The translations under genes and the position numbers were made by a program. Under the pieces are notes generated by a model that was not told the DNA's origin, ran no database searches, and was given only the letters and a program-made list of their open reading frames with translations. A stretch of DNA of 64,000 nucleotides from Domibacillus tundrae (GTDB taxonomy: Bacteria > Bacillota > Bacilli > Bacillales > Domibacillaceae): assembly GCF_000970675.1 (NCBI RefSeq), contig NZ_LAJA01000001.1, forward strand, positions 124,001 through 188,000, given 5' to 3'. This document shows positions 8,759 through 22,554 of the stretch, one piece after another. Numbering within the stretch: position 1 is the first letter of the stretch; each line of letters begins with the position of its first letter.

Positions 8759-8909
8759 ATGCGCTTTACAGTACAATTTAAAATTATAGAGGAAGCTGGA
8801 GAGAAAAGCAATAGACATTTGAAAAAATATTCACAGAAAGAAAAAGGGGCCTGTTTAGCAGGATTTTTGCAAGAAAGAGAAGAAAACGTACAAAGAAGAA
8901 AGCATAATG

Positions 8910-8940
8910 TTTGACCTTCATTGACCATGAATTGTATGAT
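8910..8940 (+). promoter_or_regulatory. clpP promoter with CtsR operator
   Basis: Read on the minus strand, 8910-8926 is GGTCAAT-GAA-GGTCAAA, a heptad repeat with 3-base spacing that matches the CtsR consensus with one deviation. It covers the -35 element TTGACC (8911-8916); the -10 is TATGAT (8935-8940), spacing 18. This is the classic arrangement of class III heat-shock genes repressed by CtsR. Confidence 0.85.
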
Positions 8941-8979
8941 GGTTAAACAATACAGTTATTTATAAGGAGGAACCACAGT

Positions 8980-9585
8980 ATGAATTTAATTCCTACAGTT
9001 ATTGAGCAGACAAACCGCGGTGAGCGCGCGTATGACATTTATTCCCGTTTGTTGAAAGACCGCATCATTATGCTTGGAAGCGGCATTGATGATAATGTGG
9101 CGAACTCGATCGTTGCCCAGCTTTTATTTCTTGAAGCAGAAAATCCGGAAAAAGATATCTCCATTTATATTAACAGCCCGGGCGGCAGTATTACAGCTGG
9201 TATGGCGATTTACGATACGATGCAATTTATCAAGCCGGACGTACAGACAATCTGCATCGGGATGGCTGCTTCAATGGGTGCATTCCTGCTTGCAGCCGGT
9301 ACAAAAGGCAAACGTTATGCGCTTCCGAACAGTGAAGTCATGATTCACCAGCCGCTTGGCGGAGCGCAAGGGCAGGCGACTGAAATTGAAATCGCCGCAA
9401 AACGCATTTTATTCCTTCGTGAAAAATTGAATGGCATCTTGTCTGAGCGTACAGGCCAGCCGCTTGAAGTGATTTCGCGCGACACAGATCGCGACAACTT
9501 TATGACAGCGGAACGTGCAAAAGAGTACGGTCTTGTTGATAATATCATTACGCGAAGCCAAGCGACTCTAAAAGAAGAAAAGTAA
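8980..9585 (+). CDS. clpP: ATP-dependent Clp protease proteolytic subunit ClpP
   Basis: 201 residues with the full catalytic triad Ser98 (GMAASMG), His123 (MIHQP) and Asp172. The serine peptidase assembles as a tetradecamer and works with ClpX, ClpC or ClpE in the cytoplasm. AGGAGG precedes the ATG. It is a single-gene unit with its own CtsR-controlled promoter and terminator. ClpXP is also the main degrader of proteins tagged by the tmRNA at 23129. Confidence 0.98.
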   Translation: MNLIPTVIEQTNRGERAYDIYSRLLKDRIIMLGSGIDDNVANSIVAQLLFLEAENPEKDISIYINSPGGSITAGMAIYDTMQFIKPDVQTICIGMAASMGAFLLAAGTKGKRYALPNSEVMIHQPLGGAQGQATEIEIAAKRILFLREKLNGILSERTGQPLEVISRDTDRDNFMTAERAKEYGLVDNIITRSQATLKEEK

Positions 9586-9592
9586 TTTATGA

Positions 9593-9619
9593 AAAGACCT
9601 GCGGCAGCGGGTCTTTTTT
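9593..9619 (+). terminator. Terminator after clpP
   Basis: AAGACC ... GGTCTT followed by seven T, shortly after the clpP stop. Confidence 0.85.
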
Positions 9620-9625
9620 TCTTGC

Positions 9626-9866
9626 TGTCCAGATCCAGACACCATCAGCTCGAGGGCTCACAGGATGTGAGTCACAAAAGCGTTGCGACGACGATCTGGA
9701 TGATCTAGTCGGGCGAATGCCACAGGACGTGGCAGTTTTAAAGCGCGGCAACAGGAAGTTGCGGACTTAGCTTTTGCTCTAAGCCAAGCCCTTCTGGAGG
9801 CAAAAAACGCCTCCGCCAGTGCTCGTCTTATGCTTGTCGCTGATAACCAGGCGTCTTGCGCTTTTC
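9626..9866. repeat. Dispersed intergenic repeat, long variant (copy 1)
   Basis: Begins TGTCCAGATCCAG and ends GCGTCTTGCGCTTTTC, like copies at 13872 and 14013. Inside are several short hairpins of the form stem-AGGA(N)-stem: CTCAC/GTGAG, CCAC/GTGG, CAAC/GTTG. The stems differ in sequence but stay paired. The last bases (TTGCGC) may serve as the -35 element of rpoN. Confidence 0.75.
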
Positions 9867-9885
9867 TTAAGCCAAACTGTATAAT
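9856..9885 (+). promoter_or_regulatory. Promoter of rpoN
   Basis: -35 TTGCGC (9856-9861) and -10 TATAAT (9880-9885) with an 18-base spacer, 21 bases before the start codon. The -35 lies in the end of the dispersed repeat. Confidence 0.55.
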
Positions 9886-9905
9886 AACAGTGAGGGGGAG
9901 ATGTG

Positions 9906-11237
9906 ATGAACATGCAGATGAAACCGGGGCTCTGGCAGCAGCAAACGATGAAGCTCGCCATGACACAGGAATTGACCCAGGCGATTACACTGCTTCAATA
10001 TTCGGCGCAGGAGCTGGCAGCGTTTTTGGAAACGAAAGCCGTCGAAAACCCGTTTATCCAATTGGAAGCGCCTGATTTGAAAGCGCTTCATAAAAAAGAG
10101 CGTTCTCATTCAGTGTCTAGACCGTCTGATGACAAAAACTGGGTCGAGCATATTGCCGATTCCTCTTATACAATAACTGATTACGTACACACTCAGTTTC
10201 AGTTAAAGAAACTGTCCGACGAGCAAAAGGGCGTCCTTGATTTTCTGTTGAATAATATGGACGAAAATGGCTATATGACAATTGGCAGCTCGGAAGCGGC
10301 CTGCCTGCTTAGGGAAAGTGAAGCAGAGGTTAGGACAGTCATGAATATGATCAAGTGGATGGAGCCGGCGGGCATTGGCGCTTTTGACTTGCAGGAATGT
10401 CTGATTTTGCAGGTTGAGCGGCGTTTGGACGCCCCGTTTTTAGCAGAAGTCATTCTTCGCCATCATTTTACCGAATTTGCCAATAAAACGTGGAAGCCGC
10501 TCGCGAAACAACTGGGTGTTGAGCTGAAAGAGATTCAGCAGGCAGCTGATTTTATTAAAACGTTAAATCCGAAACCAGGTGCTTCGTTTCAGCATAGCTC
10601 TTCCTGCTATGTGCGTCCTGACGTGTTAGTGACGCTTGCAGGGGATTTTATCGAAGTGCACTTGCTTGATGAGGATTTGCCAAAAGTGGTATTTGAAAAG
10701 AAGTACTTTAATGAAATGGCTTCGTATGCCGATAAAGAAGTGAAGCGTTTCGTGAAAGAAAAAGAAAAAGATTACCAATGGCTGATGAGAAGTCTTGAGC
10801 AGCGCCAGCAAACGATTCAGCGCGTCGGCTTGAAAATCGTTGAAAAGCAGCGCAGCTTTTTCTTTCACGGACCGGGCTCGCTGCAGCCGCTGACGATGAA
10901 GGAAATCGCGGATGAGTTATCCATTCATGAGTCTACAGTAAGCCGGACAGTGCGTGGAAAATATATGCAGACGCCGTATGGCATGTATGAATTAAAATCC
11001 TTTTTCCCATCTGGCATGACCGCTTCACAAGAAACAGGCGAAGCAACTTCCTCGAATCAAGTAAAAATCTGTATTCAAACGCTCGTCTCAGCGGAAGATA
11101 AACGGAAGCCGCTATCGGATCAGGCAATTTGTTCTGTTCTTCTTGAAAAAGGGATGGCTGTTTCAAGAAGAACGGTCGCAAAATACAGGGAACAATTAAA
11201 CATCCCGTCTTCATCAAAGCGAAAACGGTATGAATGA
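9906..11237 (+). CDS. rpoN: RNA polymerase sigma-54 factor (SigL/RpoN)
   Basis: 443 residues. The N-terminal Gln-rich activator-interacting region (LTQAITLLQYSAQEL) is followed by the core-binding domain, a helix-turn-helix (MKEIADELSIHESTVSRTV) and the C-terminal RpoN box RRTVAKYRE, which recognises the -24 element. ATG 9906 is chosen with GGGGGAG five bases upstream; GTG 9903 and ATG 9912 are alternatives. Sigma-54 needs AAA+ activators, none of which is encoded in this window. In B. subtilis sigL also lies close to the yvc/cggR region. Confidence 0.96.
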   Translation: MNMQMKPGLWQQQTMKLAMTQELTQAITLLQYSAQELAAFLETKAVENPFIQLEAPDLKALHKKERSHSVSRPSDDKNWVEHIADSSYTITDYVHTQFQLKKLSDEQKGVLDFLLNNMDENGYMTIGSSEAACLLRESEAEVRTVMNMIKWMEPAGIGAFDLQECLILQVERRLDAPFLAEVILRHHFTEFANKTWKPLAKQLGVELKEIQQAADFIKTLNPKPGASFQHSSSCYVRPDVLVTLAGDFIEVHLLDEDLPKVVFEKKYFNEMASYADKEVKRFVKEKEKDYQWLMRSLEQRQQTIQRVGLKIVEKQRSFFFHGPGSLQPLTMKEIADELSIHESTVSRTVRGKYMQTPYGMYELKSFFPSGMTASQETGEATSSNQVKICIQTLVSAEDKRKPLSDQAICSVLLEKGMAVSRRTVAKYREQLNIPSSSKRKRYE

Positions 11238-11247
11238 AGGAGAAAAA

Positions 11248-11493
11248 ATGGACGTTTATTTTTACACAAGACCGGGCTGTCACTTATGTGACGAAGCAAA
11301 AGCAGTTGTAGACATGGTTGCTGAAGAGTTCAGCCTGACGGTACTTGAGCGGAATATTGAAGAGAATGATGAGTGGACTGAGAAATACGGATTAATGATT
11401 CCTGTTGTAGAAGCGGCTGGGGAAATGATCGCGTATGGCCGCGCTGATTATGTATCCATCTTCATGAAACTTAAACAAAAAGTTAACAAATAA
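11248..11493 (+). CDS. Glutaredoxin family protein
   Basis: 81 residues with a thioredoxin fold and the redox motif CHLC following FYTRPG near the N-terminus; the cis-Pro is in LMIPVVE. Such short proteins are thought to carry out thiol-disulfide exchange, but the substrate is unknown. AAGGAG stands five bases before ATG 11248; the in-frame ATG 11230 lacks such a site. It begins 10 bases after the rpoN stop, so it is probably co-transcribed with it. Confidence 0.85.
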   Translation: MDVYFYTRPGCHLCDEAKAVVDMVAEEFSLTVLERNIEENDEWTEKYGLMIPVVEAAGEMIAYGRADYVSIFMKLKQKVNK

Positions 11494-11518
11494 TTTAAAA
11501 AATAACGGTCTCTTTTCG

Positions 11519-11547
11519 TTGATTTTTAAATAACGCCCTGCTACAAT
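11519..11547 (+). promoter_or_regulatory. Promoter of the cggR-gapA operon
   Basis: -35 TTGATT (11519-11524) and -10 TACAAT (11542-11547) with 17-base spacing, upstream of the CggR operator. Confidence 0.65.
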
Positions 11548-11583
11548 GAATTTGTAAGCAGGGAAAAATTTTTTTCGACCAGG

Positions 11584-11620
11584 TGGGACGTTTAATGTTT
11601 TGCTTGGGACGAAATTAAAC
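11584..11620 (+). promoter_or_regulatory. CggR operator
   Basis: Two direct half-sites TGGGAC at 11584-11589 and 11605-11610, 21 bases apart, each followed by a T/A-rich partner (TGTT, AAAC). This resembles the tandem CGGGAC-N6-TGTC operator of B. subtilis cggR-gapA. It lies downstream of the promoter, the position used for roadblock repression relieved by fructose-1,6-bisphosphate. Confidence 0.75.
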
Positions 11621-11647
11621 CCAAAAGACCGAAGAGGAGCGCGGGAT

Positions 11648-12676
11648 ATGAAACCGATTTTAAATATTCAACAGCAGCTCGTACCGGACCTGCTTGACAT
11701 CATGCAAAAACGCTATCGCCTTTTGCAAGCGGTCAGGATTGCCGGGACGGCTGGAAGACGTACACTTGCCCAGTCACTGAGCATGACAGAGCGCGTTGTT
11801 AGAAGCGAAGCGGAGTTTTTAAAAGAACGCGGATTGCTCGATTTTAGCGCATCAGGCATGAAACTAACGGAAACGGGTATGGATGTGGTGAGAGAGCTGG
11901 AAGAGTTAATGCTTGAATTAAAAGGCATTGATTCAATGGTGGAAGAACTAAAGGCTCGCTACAACCTATCAGAAGCTGTTATTATCCCTGGTAATTGTGA
12001 TGAATCGGCATTCGTGAAAAAAGCAATCGGTGAAGCGTGCGCAAGCCGCATAAAGAGCCATCTTAGCGGAAAGACTATCATCGCTGTGACAGGCGGCTCA
12101 ACAATGGCGGAAGCGGCACGGACGATGAAACCGGATTTTGCAGAAGGAAAACACGTATTATTTGTGCCGGCACGAGGCGGAATTGGCGACGACGTCCGCA
12201 ATGAAGCAAATACCGTCGCCGCATTAATGGCACACAATACAAATGGCACGCACCGTGTTTTGTACGCACCGGAGCGAATTAGCCCGGATGTACGCGAATC
12301 CCTTCTTCAAGAGCCGGCCATCCAAGAAGCTGTCAGTATGATCCAATCGGCAGACATCGTGCTTCATGGTGTCGGGAATGCGATTTCGATGGCGAAACGC
12401 CGAAAAACACCTGAAGCGGAACTTTCATTGCTGGAACAAAGTGAAGCGGTAGCAGAAGCATTTGGCTACTATTTCAACAAGGAAGGCGAAGTGATTCAAA
12501 AATTATCGACAATCGGCTTGAAACTGGAAGATTTACAGCATGCAAAAGTCGTCATTGCGGCAGCAGGCGGTGCATCAAAAGGGAAAGCGATTCGTTCTTA
12601 TTTAAACGGGTCACCGAAGCTTGATATTCTTGTGACAGATGAAGCAGCCGCACGGGAATTACTTGAAGCACAATAA
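11648..12676 (+). CDS. cggR: Central glycolytic genes regulator CggR
   Basis: 342 residues of the SorC/DeoR-type repressor family. An N-terminal winged helix-turn-helix ([20 protein letters not shown]) is followed by a sugar-phosphate-binding Rossmann-like domain ([37 protein letters not shown]). CggR represses gapA and downstream glycolytic genes and is released by fructose-1,6-bisphosphate. ATG 11648 has AGGAG eight bases upstream; the in-frame codon at 11600 falls within the operator region. gapA begins 68 bases downstream. Confidence 0.96.
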   Translation: MKPILNIQQQLVPDLLDIMQKRYRLLQAVRIAGTAGRRTLAQSLSMTERVVRSEAEFLKERGLLDFSASGMKLTETGMDVVRELEELMLELKGIDSMVEELKARYNLSEAVIIPGNCDESAFVKKAIGEACASRIKSHLSGKTIIAVTGGSTMAEAARTMKPDFAEGKHVLFVPARGGIGDDVRNEANTVAALMAHNTNGTHRVLYAPERISPDVRESLLQEPAIQEAVSMIQSADIVLHGVGNAISMAKRRKTPEAELSLLEQSEAVAEAFGYYFNKEGEVIQKLSTIGLKLEDLQHAKVVIAAAGGASKGKAIRSYLNGSPKLDILVTDEAAARELLEAQ

Positions 12677-12744
12677 CAACGCGAACATCCGGCAGTTCAA
12701 AATGGACTGACGGTTTGATAAACAATTTCAAGGAGGAAACACTC

Positions 12745-13752
12745 ATGACAGTAAAAATTGGTATTAATGGTTTTGGACGTATTGGACGTAACGTATTCCG
12801 CGCAGCACTTAAAAATCCGGAAGTTGATGTTGTAGCAATCAACGACCTTACAGATGCAAACATGCTTGCACACCTTTTGAAATACGATACAGTTCACGGC
12901 ACACTTGACGCAGATGTAACAGTTGACGGCGATACAATCGTTGTAAACGGCGAACGCGTAAAAGTAACAGCTGAACGCGATCCAGCGCAAATTCCTTGGG
13001 GAGCAAACGGAGCTGAAGTAGTTGTTGAATCAACTGGCCGTTTCACAAAACGTGCAGACGCTGCGAAACACCTTGAAGGCGGCGCGAAAAAAGTCATCAT
13101 CTCTGCTCCTGCATCTGATGAAGATATCACAATTGTTATGGGTGTTAATGAAGATAAATACGATGCAGCCAACCACCAGGTTATCTCAAATGCATCTTGT
13201 ACAACAAACTGCCTGGCTCCATTTGCAAAAGTATTGAACGACGAGTATGGCATCGTACGTGGTATGATGACAACTGTTCACTCTTACACAAATGACCAGC
13301 AAATTCTTGACTTGCCGCACTCTGACTACCGTCGTGCACGTGCAGCAGCAGAAAACATCATCCCAACTTCAACTGGTGCAGCGAAAGCCGTTTCTCTAGT
13401 GCTTCCTGAACTAAAAGGCAAATTGAATGGTATGGCAATGCGTGTTCCAACACCAAACGTATCTGTTGTTGACCTTGTTGTTGAACTTAAAGAGAATGTA
13501 ACAGCTGAGCAAATCAATGCATCTTTCAAAGCAGCATCAGAAGGCGATATGAAAGGCATTCTTGCTTACACTGAGCTTCCGCTTGTATCAACTGACTACA
13601 ACGGCACAACAGCTTCTTCAACGATCGATGCTCTTTCGACAATGGTAATGGAAGGCAACATGGTAAAAGTTCTTTCTTGGTATGATAATGAGAATGGCTA
13701 TTCAAACCGCGTTGTTGACCTTGTTCAATACATCGCAGCAAAAGGTCTTTAA
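12745..13752 (+). CDS. gapA: Glyceraldehyde-3-phosphate dehydrogenase, glycolytic
   Basis: 335 residues. The NAD-binding start is [12 protein letters not shown], and the catalytic cysteine is in [10 protein letters not shown] near residue 152. It converts glyceraldehyde-3-phosphate to 1,3-bisphosphoglycerate in the cytoplasm. AAGGAGG precedes ATG 12745; the longer frame from 12715 has no ribosome binding site. Unlike a continuous gap-pgk unit, a strong terminator follows here, so pgk and the genes beyond depend on read-through or another promoter. Confidence 0.98.
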   Translation: MTVKIGINGFGRIGRNVFRAALKNPEVDVVAINDLTDANMLAHLLKYDTVHGTLDADVTVDGDTIVVNGERVKVTAERDPAQIPWGANGAEVVVESTGRFTKRADAAKHLEGGAKKVIISAPASDEDITIVMGVNEDKYDAANHQVISNASCTTNCLAPFAKVLNDEYGIVRGMMTTVHSYTNDQQILDLPHSDYRRARAAAENIIPTSTGAAKAVSLVLPELKGKLNGMAMRVPTPNVSVVDLVVELKENVTAEQINASFKAASEGDMKGILAYTELPLVSTDYNGTTASSTIDALSTMVMEGNMVKVLSWYDNENGYSNRVVDLVQYIAAKGL

Positions 13753-13824
13753 TTAAAAACACGCTGTTTTTCAGGCTATAACTTGGAAATCAACAGTTCA
13801 CCATCTATAATGAAAAGGTGAAAC

Positions 13825-13859
13825 GGGGAGCGGGATACAATCCCTGCTCCCCTTTTTTT
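13825..13859 (+). terminator. Terminator after gapA
   Basis: GGGGAGCGGGA pairs with TCCCTGCTCCCC, followed by seven T. It separates cggR-gapA from pgk. Confidence 0.92.
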
Positions 13860-13871
13860 GTCTGTTCCATT

Positions 13872-14007
13872 ATGTCTGGCTGTGGGCGTTAGAGGCTCGG
13901 GGGCTGCAGGATGCAGGTCACGAAAGCGTTGCGACAGGACGTCGCGTTTTTAGCTTGTGTTCCGACTCTTGTGCCTGTCGCCTCTAAACAAACGCTCTCC
14001 GCTTTTC
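13872..14007. repeat. Dispersed intergenic repeat (copy 2)
   Basis: Begins TGTCTGGCTG, ends CTCTCCGCTTTTC. The core holds hairpins CTGC-AGGA-TGCAG and CGAC-AGGA-CGTCG joined by GTCACGAAAGCGTT. Adjacent to copy 3. Confidence 0.8.
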
Positions 14008-14012
14008 ATTTG

Positions 14013-14145
14013 TGTCTAGCTGCAGCGGCTAGGCTCTAGGGCTAGAGGATGTAGGTCACGAAAGCATTGCGACAGGACGTCGCGCTTTTAGCTTTTGATC
14101 TGCCCCTTGTGCTTGTCGAGCCTGGGCAAGCCGCTTCCGCTTTTC
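14013..14145. repeat. Dispersed intergenic repeat (copy 3)
   Basis: Begins TGTCTAGCTGCAG, ends GCTTCCGCTTTTC, directly after copy 2 in the same orientation. Core: CTA-GAGGAT-GTAG then GTCACGAAAGCATTGCGACAGGACGTCGCG-like hairpin. The pgk ribosome binding site follows 12 bases later. Confidence 0.8.
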
Positions 14146-14170
14146 AACTAACGATATGGAGGTCTTTTAC

Positions 14171-15352
14171 ATGAACAAGAAAACGATTAAAGATCTGGAT
14201 TTGAAAGGGAAACGCGTTTTTTGCCGTGTTGATTTCAATGTGCCGATGAAAGATGGGGAAGTGACGGATGATACACGCATCCGCGCAGCACTTCCAACGA
14301 TTCAATATTTGTCTGAGCAAGGCGCGAAAGTGATTTTAGCAAGCCACCTTGGCCGTCCAAAAGGCGAAGTAAATGAAGAAATGCGTTTGACAGCTGCGGG
14401 CAAGCGTTTAGAAAAACTGCTTGGCCAGTCGGTTACGAAAACAGATGAAGCCTATGGTGAAAGTGTTAAAGGTGCAATTGCCGAATTAAATGAAGGCGGC
14501 GTTCTTCTTCTTGAAAACGTTCGTTTTTATCCGGGCGAAGAAAAAAACGACGAAAAGCTTGCGAAAGAATTCGCGTCACTTGCTGATGTATATGTTAATG
14601 ATGCATTCGGTGCAGCTCACCGTGCGCATGCATCAACAGAAGGGATTGCGAAGTTTCTTCCATCGGCATCCGGATTTTTAGTGCAAAAAGAATTGGATGT
14701 ACTCGGTAAAGCATTGTCTAATCCGGAACGTCCTTTCACGGCCATTATCGGCGGTGCGAAAGTAAAAGATAAAATCGGTGTAATCGACCATCTTCTTGAT
14801 AAAGTAGATAACTTAATCATTGGCGGCGGACTTGCGTACACATTTGTAAAAGCTCTTGGTCATGAAGTCGGTAAATCACTTCTTGAAGAAGATAAAATTG
14901 ATCTTGCTAAGCAATTTATGAAAAAAGCCGAAGACAAAGGCGTTAAATTTTTAATGCCAGTTGATGTCACAGTAGCAGACGATTTTGGCGAGCATGCCAA
15001 TACAAAAATTGTGCCAATCAATGAAATCCCGGCTGACTGGGAAGCACTTGATATTGGTCCGAAAACAATCGAATTGTACGCAGAAACAATTAAAAATTCG
15101 AAGCTTGTGATCTGGAATGGCCCAATGGGTGTATTTGAACTAGATAAGTTCGCAAACGGCACAAAAGGTGTCGCACAGGCACTGGCTGATTCAGGTGCAT
15201 ATTCTGTCATCGGCGGCGGCGATTCAGCGGCAGCTGTTGAGAAATTTAACCTGGCAGACAAAATGAGTCACATTTCGACTGGCGGCGGTGCAAGTCTTGA
15301 GTTTATGGAAGGCAAAGAACTTCCGGGCGTAACAGCACTGGACGACAAGTAA
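14171..15352 (+). CDS. pgk: Phosphoglycerate kinase
   Basis: 393 residues, normal length. Substrate-binding motifs RVDFNVP and ASHLGRP lie in the N-terminal domain; the nucleotide-binding domain has GGAKVKDK and ends with the GGGDSAAAV and STGGGASLE segments. It makes ATP and 3-phosphoglycerate from 1,3-bisphosphoglycerate. GGAGGT precedes ATG 14171. It is the first gene of pgk-tpiA-gpmI-eno. Confidence 0.98.
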   Translation: MNKKTIKDLDLKGKRVFCRVDFNVPMKDGEVTDDTRIRAALPTIQYLSEQGAKVILASHLGRPKGEVNEEMRLTAAGKRLEKLLGQSVTKTDEAYGESVKGAIAELNEGGVLLLENVRFYPGEEKNDEKLAKEFASLADVYVNDAFGAAHRAHASTEGIAKFLPSASGFLVQKELDVLGKALSNPERPFTAIIGGAKVKDKIGVIDHLLDKVDNLIIGGGLAYTFVKALGHEVGKSLLEEDKIDLAKQFMKKAEDKGVKFLMPVDVTVADDFGEHANTKIVPINEIPADWEALDIGPKTIELYAETIKNSKLVIWNGPMGVFELDKFANGTKGVAQALADSGAYSVIGGGDSAAAVEKFNLADKMSHISTGGGASLEFMEGKELPGVTALDDK

Positions 15353-18980
<3,628 letters not shown>

Positions 18981-18991
18981 TGATGTATCTG

Positions 18992-19018
18992 AAGCCCGGC
19001 GGCCGCCGGGCTTTTTTT
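18992..19018 (+). terminator. Terminator after eno
   Basis: AGCCCGGC ... GCCGGGCT followed by seven T. Confidence 0.92.
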
Positions 19019-19045
19019 GCGCAGGCAGGAAAAGTATGTTATAAT
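19017..19045 (+). promoter_or_regulatory. Promoter of secG
   Basis: -35 TTGCGC (19017-19022) and -10 TATAAT (19040-19045), 17 bases apart. It begins in the T-run of the eno terminator. Confidence 0.65.
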
Positions 19046-19085
19046 ACAGTCATCTATATGTTCGTCTTTAATGGAGGTAAACCAC

Positions 19086-19322
19086 ATGTTGCATACAGTG
19101 CTTATCGTACTGCTCGTGATTGTGACGATTTCGCTTATTGCGGTCGTTTTGCTGCAATCTGGGAAAAGCACGGGACTTTCCGGCGCTATTTCCGGCGGTG
19201 CAGAGCAATTATTCGGGAAACAGAAAGCGCGCGGCATTGATCTTGTGCTGCACCGCATAACGGTCGTCTTGTCCGTATTGTTTTTCGTTTTAACTATTGC
19301 ACTCTCTTATTTTGATTTGTAA
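19086..19322 (+). CDS. secG: Preprotein translocase subunit SecG
   Basis: 78 residues with two membrane helices (residues 3-22 and about 52-76), joined by a Gly-rich loop ([15 protein letters not shown]) typical of SecG. It is part of the SecYEG channel in the cytoplasmic membrane. GGAGG precedes ATG 19086; the longer frame from 19017 overlaps the promoter. Own promoter and terminator. Confidence 0.95.
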   Translation: MLHTVLIVLLVIVTISLIAVVLLQSGKSTGLSGAISGGAEQLFGKQKARGIDLVLHRITVVLSVLFFVLTIALSYFDL

Positions 19323-19323
19323 T

Positions 19324-19357
19324 AAAAAAGGCGATTCGGCTGAATCGCCTTTTTTTG
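19324..19357 (+). terminator. Terminator after secG
   Basis: AAAAGGCGATTC-GGCT-GAATCGCCTTTTTTT immediately after the stop. Confidence 0.92.
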
Positions 19358-19400
19358 TGCCTGTAAGGCTCTTAACAGAAAAAAGAAAGGATCGATCAAC

Positions 19401-20147
19401 TTGAAATTAACACTGCCACAACCATTTACATTTGAAGCAGGAAAGCGGGCCGTGCTGCTTTTGCATGGCTTTACCGGAAATTCATCCGATGTGCGCATGA
19501 TTGGGCGCTTTCTTGAGAAAAATGGATATACATCACATGCGCCTCACTATAAAGGGCATGCGGTTCCGCCGGAAGAATTGGTCAAAACTGGTCCTGAAGA
19601 TTGGTGGAAAGATGTGCAGGACGGCTACAATCACCTCATCGATCTCGGCTATGAAGAAATTGCGGTATGCGGGTTGTCGCTTGGCGGTGTTTTTGGGCTG
19701 AAACTCGGTTATACTAAACCTGTAAAGGGTATTATTCCAATGTGTGCCCCCATGTCGATGAAAGACGAGCAGACGATGTACAACGGGGTAGTGGAATATG
19801 CGCGTGGATTTAAGAAATTTGAAGGGAAATCCGCTGATGTTATTGAAAAAGAAATAGAAGCGTTTAAACAAACACCGATGAATACGCTGCATGCGCTCCG
19901 CGACCTTGTACAGGATGTCCGCAGTCACATTGACCACATTTATGCGCCTGTATTTGTTGTTCAGGCACGCCAGGATCAAATGATTGACACGAACAGCGCC
20001 AACATTATTTTTGAAAATGTCGAAACAGATGAGAAACAATTGAAATGGTACGAACAATCCGGCCATGTCATTACACTTGATAAAGAAAAAGAGCAGCTGC
20101 ACGCAGACATTCTCACATTTCTTGAACAGCTTGACTGGACGGTGTAA
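19401..20147 (+). CDS. est: Carboxylesterase (Est30/YvaK type)
   Basis: 248 residues, alpha/beta hydrolase. Oxyanion-hole region LLLHGFTGN, nucleophile Ser93 in GLSLGG, Asp in QARQDQMID and His in QSGHVIT. Related enzymes hydrolyse short-chain esters and monoacylglycerols. The start is TTG 19401 with AAAGGA about ten bases upstream. The order secG-est-rnr-smpB matches B. subtilis. Confidence 0.92.
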   Translation: MKLTLPQPFTFEAGKRAVLLLHGFTGNSSDVRMIGRFLEKNGYTSHAPHYKGHAVPPEELVKTGPEDWWKDVQDGYNHLIDLGYEEIAVCGLSLGGVFGLKLGYTKPVKGIIPMCAPMSMKDEQTMYNGVVEYARGFKKFEGKSADVIEKEIEAFKQTPMNTLHALRDLVQDVRSHIDHIYAPVFVVQARQDQMIDTNSANIIFENVETDEKQLKWYEQSGHVITLDKEKEQLHADILTFLEQLDWTV

Positions 20148-20172
20148 CCTTGGCAAAAGGAGGCGGGTCATA

Positions 20173-22536
20173 ATGGACCAGCACATAGAGAAAATCGTTG
20201 AACGATTATTGACGTATATGAAAGAAGAATCGTATAAGCCGATGACGGTACAGGAGCTTGAAGAAGTACTCGGCATTGAAGGATCAGAAGGATTCCGGGA
20301 TTTTGTTAAGTCACTCGTCTACATGGAAGAACGCGGTCTTGTCGTCCGGACGCGGGCAAATCGGTACGGCCTGCCTGAAAAAATGAACCTTGTACGCGGA
20401 AAAATTTCCGGCCATGCAAAAGGTTTTGCGTTTTTGCTGCCGGATGAGAAGGACATGGACGACGTATTCATTCCGCCACATGAAACAAATGGCGCGCTGA
20501 ATGGTGACGTTGCCCTTGTGCGTGTCACAAAAGAAGACGAAAGCGGAACGCGTCGTGAAGGCACGGTCGTCCGTATATTAGAACGCGGTCAAACAGAGGT
20601 GGTCGGCACGTTTGTCGATAAAAAAAGCTTTGGTTTTGTGGAAACGGACGACAAAAAATTTACAGCCGATATTTTTATTCCGATAGAAAAAACAGCCGGC
20701 GCGATCGACGGGCATAAAGTGGTTGTCCACATTACGCGCTGGCCGGAAGGAAGACAGGCAGCGGAAGGCGAAGTAAAAGAAATTATCGGGCATAAAAATG
20801 ATCCCGGTGTCGACATTATGTCGATCATTTACAAGCATGGCCTGCCACAGGAGTTTCCGGATGATGTGCTTGAACAAGCCAACGCCGTGCCGGATCAAAT
20901 CGATCCGAAAGACATTCAAAACCGCCGCGATCTTCGCGAGGAAGTAATCGTGACCATTGATGGTGCAGATGCAAAAGATTTGGATGATGCGGTAACAGTG
21001 ACAAAGCTTGAAAATGGCAACTACAAGCTCGGTGTTCATATTGCCGACGTTAGCCATTACGTAACGGAAAACTCTCCGATTGACCGGGAAGCATATGAAC
21101 GCGGCACGAGTGTTTATTTAGTTGACCGGGTAATTCCAATGATTCCACACCGTTTGTCAAATGGCATTTGTTCATTGAACCCAAAAGTGGATCGCTTAAC
21201 ACTGTCGTGTGAAATGGAAATTAATGGGTCGGGCGAAGTCGTCAGCCATGAAATTTTTGACAGTGTCATTCGGACAACGGAACGTATGACATATTCAGAT
21301 ATAAATAAAATTTTAAACGATAAAGATGAAGAATTGCGTGCGAAATACGAGCCGCTCGTGCCATTATTTGAACGAATGGAAGAGTTGGCAGCGGTTTTGC
21401 GTCAAAAACGGTTTGACCGGGGTGCGATTGATTTTGACTTCAAAGAAGCAAAAGTTATTGTCGACGAAGAAGGGCATCCAACTGATGTTGTTATTCGTGA
21501 ACGTTCTGTTGGGGAAAAGCTCATCGAAGAATTTATGTTAGCGGCGAATGAAACGATTGCTGAGCATTTTCATAGGATGGATGTTCCATTTATTTATCGG
21601 ATTCACGAAGACCCGAAAGAAGACAAATTGCAGCGCTTTTTTGAGTTTTTAACGAATTTCGGCTTGAACGTAAAGGGAACAGCGAATTCTGTTCACCCGC
21701 GGGCCTTACAGGAAATTATTGAAAATGTAAAAGACACACCGGAAGAAACAGTTATTTCAACTGTCATGCTTCGATCAATGCAGCAGGCGAAATATAACGC
21801 GGACAGCTTAGGTCATTTTGGTTTGGCTGCCGAGTTTTATACGCATTTTACCTCGCCAATCCGCCGGTACCCGGATTTAATCGTTCATAGACTGATCCGT
21901 ACGTATTTGGTTAATGGGGATCTCACTCAGCCGACACAAGCAAAATGGGATGCGCGCCTTCCGGAAATCGCTGATCATACGTCAAGCATGGAGCGCCGTG
22001 CAGTCGAGGCGGAGCGGGATACAGACGAACTGAAAAAAGCGGAATATATGCTTGATAAAATTGGCGAAGAGTACGATGGTGTCATTAGCTCAGTGACAAA
22101 CTTTGGGATGTTTGTTGCGCTTGAGAATACGATTGAAGGACTTGTCCACGTTTCATATCTGACGGATGATTATTACCGTTATGATGAACGGCATTTTGCG
22201 ATGATTGGCGAACGGACCGGCAATGTATTCCGAATCGGTGATGAAATCACGGTGCGTGTCCGCGATGTCAATAAAGAAGAGCAGTCGGTTGATTTTGAAA
22301 TTGTGGGCATGATAAAGCAGCGCCAGCGTCCAAAACGCATGGACGGAGCAGCCGAAAAAAAACCGCGCAGCCGCGGTAAAAAAGCACAATTGTTAAAAAA
22401 AGATGACACGCCGTCGAAAAAACCAGCACGTCCGGATATAAAAGGGGGCAGCGGCGAATGGTCAAACCAGCCGCAAAAGAAAAAGAAAAACCGAAAGTTT
22501 TACGAAGGAATTCCGAAGAAAAAGAAGCGCAAGTAA
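20173..22536 (+). CDS. rnr: Ribonuclease R
   Basis: 787 residues. N-terminal winged helix and two cold-shock domains, then the RNB exonuclease domain with metal-binding Asp residues ([12 protein letters not shown]), an S1 domain ([18 protein letters not shown]), and a very basic Lys-rich tail. A processive 3'-5' RNase that degrades structured RNA and works with SmpB/tmRNA on stalled messages. AAAGGAGG lies before ATG 20173; the frame open upstream overlaps est and is not used. Confidence 0.97.
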   Translation: MDQHIEKIVERLLTYMKEESYKPMTVQELEEVLGIEGSEGFRDFVKSLVYMEERGLVVRTRANRYGLPEKMNLVRGKISGHAKGFAFLLPDEKDMDDVFIPPHETNGALNGDVALVRVTKEDESGTRREGTVVRILERGQTEVVGTFVDKKSFGFVETDDKKFTADIFIPIEKTAGAIDGHKVVVHITRWPEGRQAAEGEVKEIIGHKNDPGVDIMSIIYKHGLPQEFPDDVLEQANAVPDQIDPKDIQNRRDLREEVIVTIDGADAKDLDDAVTVTKLENGNYKLGVHIADVSHYVTENSPIDREAYERGTSVYLVDRVIPMIPHRLSNGICSLNPKVDRLTLSCEMEINGSGEVVSHEIFDSVIRTTERMTYSDINKILNDKDEELRAKYEPLVPLFERMEELAAVLRQKRFDRGAIDFDFKEAKVIVDEEGHPTDVVIRERSVGEKLIEEFMLAANETIAEHFHRMDVPFIYRIHEDPKEDKLQRFFEFLTNFGLNVKGTANSVHPRALQEIIENVKDTPEETVISTVMLRSMQQAKYNADSLGHFGLAAEFYTHFTSPIRRYPDLIVHRLIRTYLVNGDLTQPTQAKWDARLPEIADHTSSMERRAVEAERDTDELKKAEYMLDKIGEEYDGVISSVTNFGMFVALENTIEGLVHVSYLTDDYYRYDERHFAMIGERTGNVFRIGDEITVRVRDVNKEEQSVDFEIVGMIKQRQRPKRMDGAAEKKPRSRGKKAQLLKKDDTPSKKPARPDIKGGSGEWSNQPQKKKKNRKFYEGIPKKKKRK

Positions 22537-22554
22537 GAAAGTGAGGACCCACCA

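Larger units (their letters stand above)
5115..8760. mobile_element. Decayed integrative element between two identical tRNA-Arg copies
   Basis: Two perfect 75-base direct repeats (5115-5189 and 8686-8760) each contain a whole tRNA-Arg(CCG). Between them lie remnants of two tyrosine recombinases (5999-6184 rightward, 8113-8569 leftward), a phage/plasmid-like gene broken by a stop codon (7107-7589), two small AT-rich cargo genes and much non-coding sequence. This is the usual outcome of integration into a tRNA gene followed by decay. The boundaries are the tRNA repeats; neither recombinase is intact, so the element should not move by itself. Confidence 0.75.
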
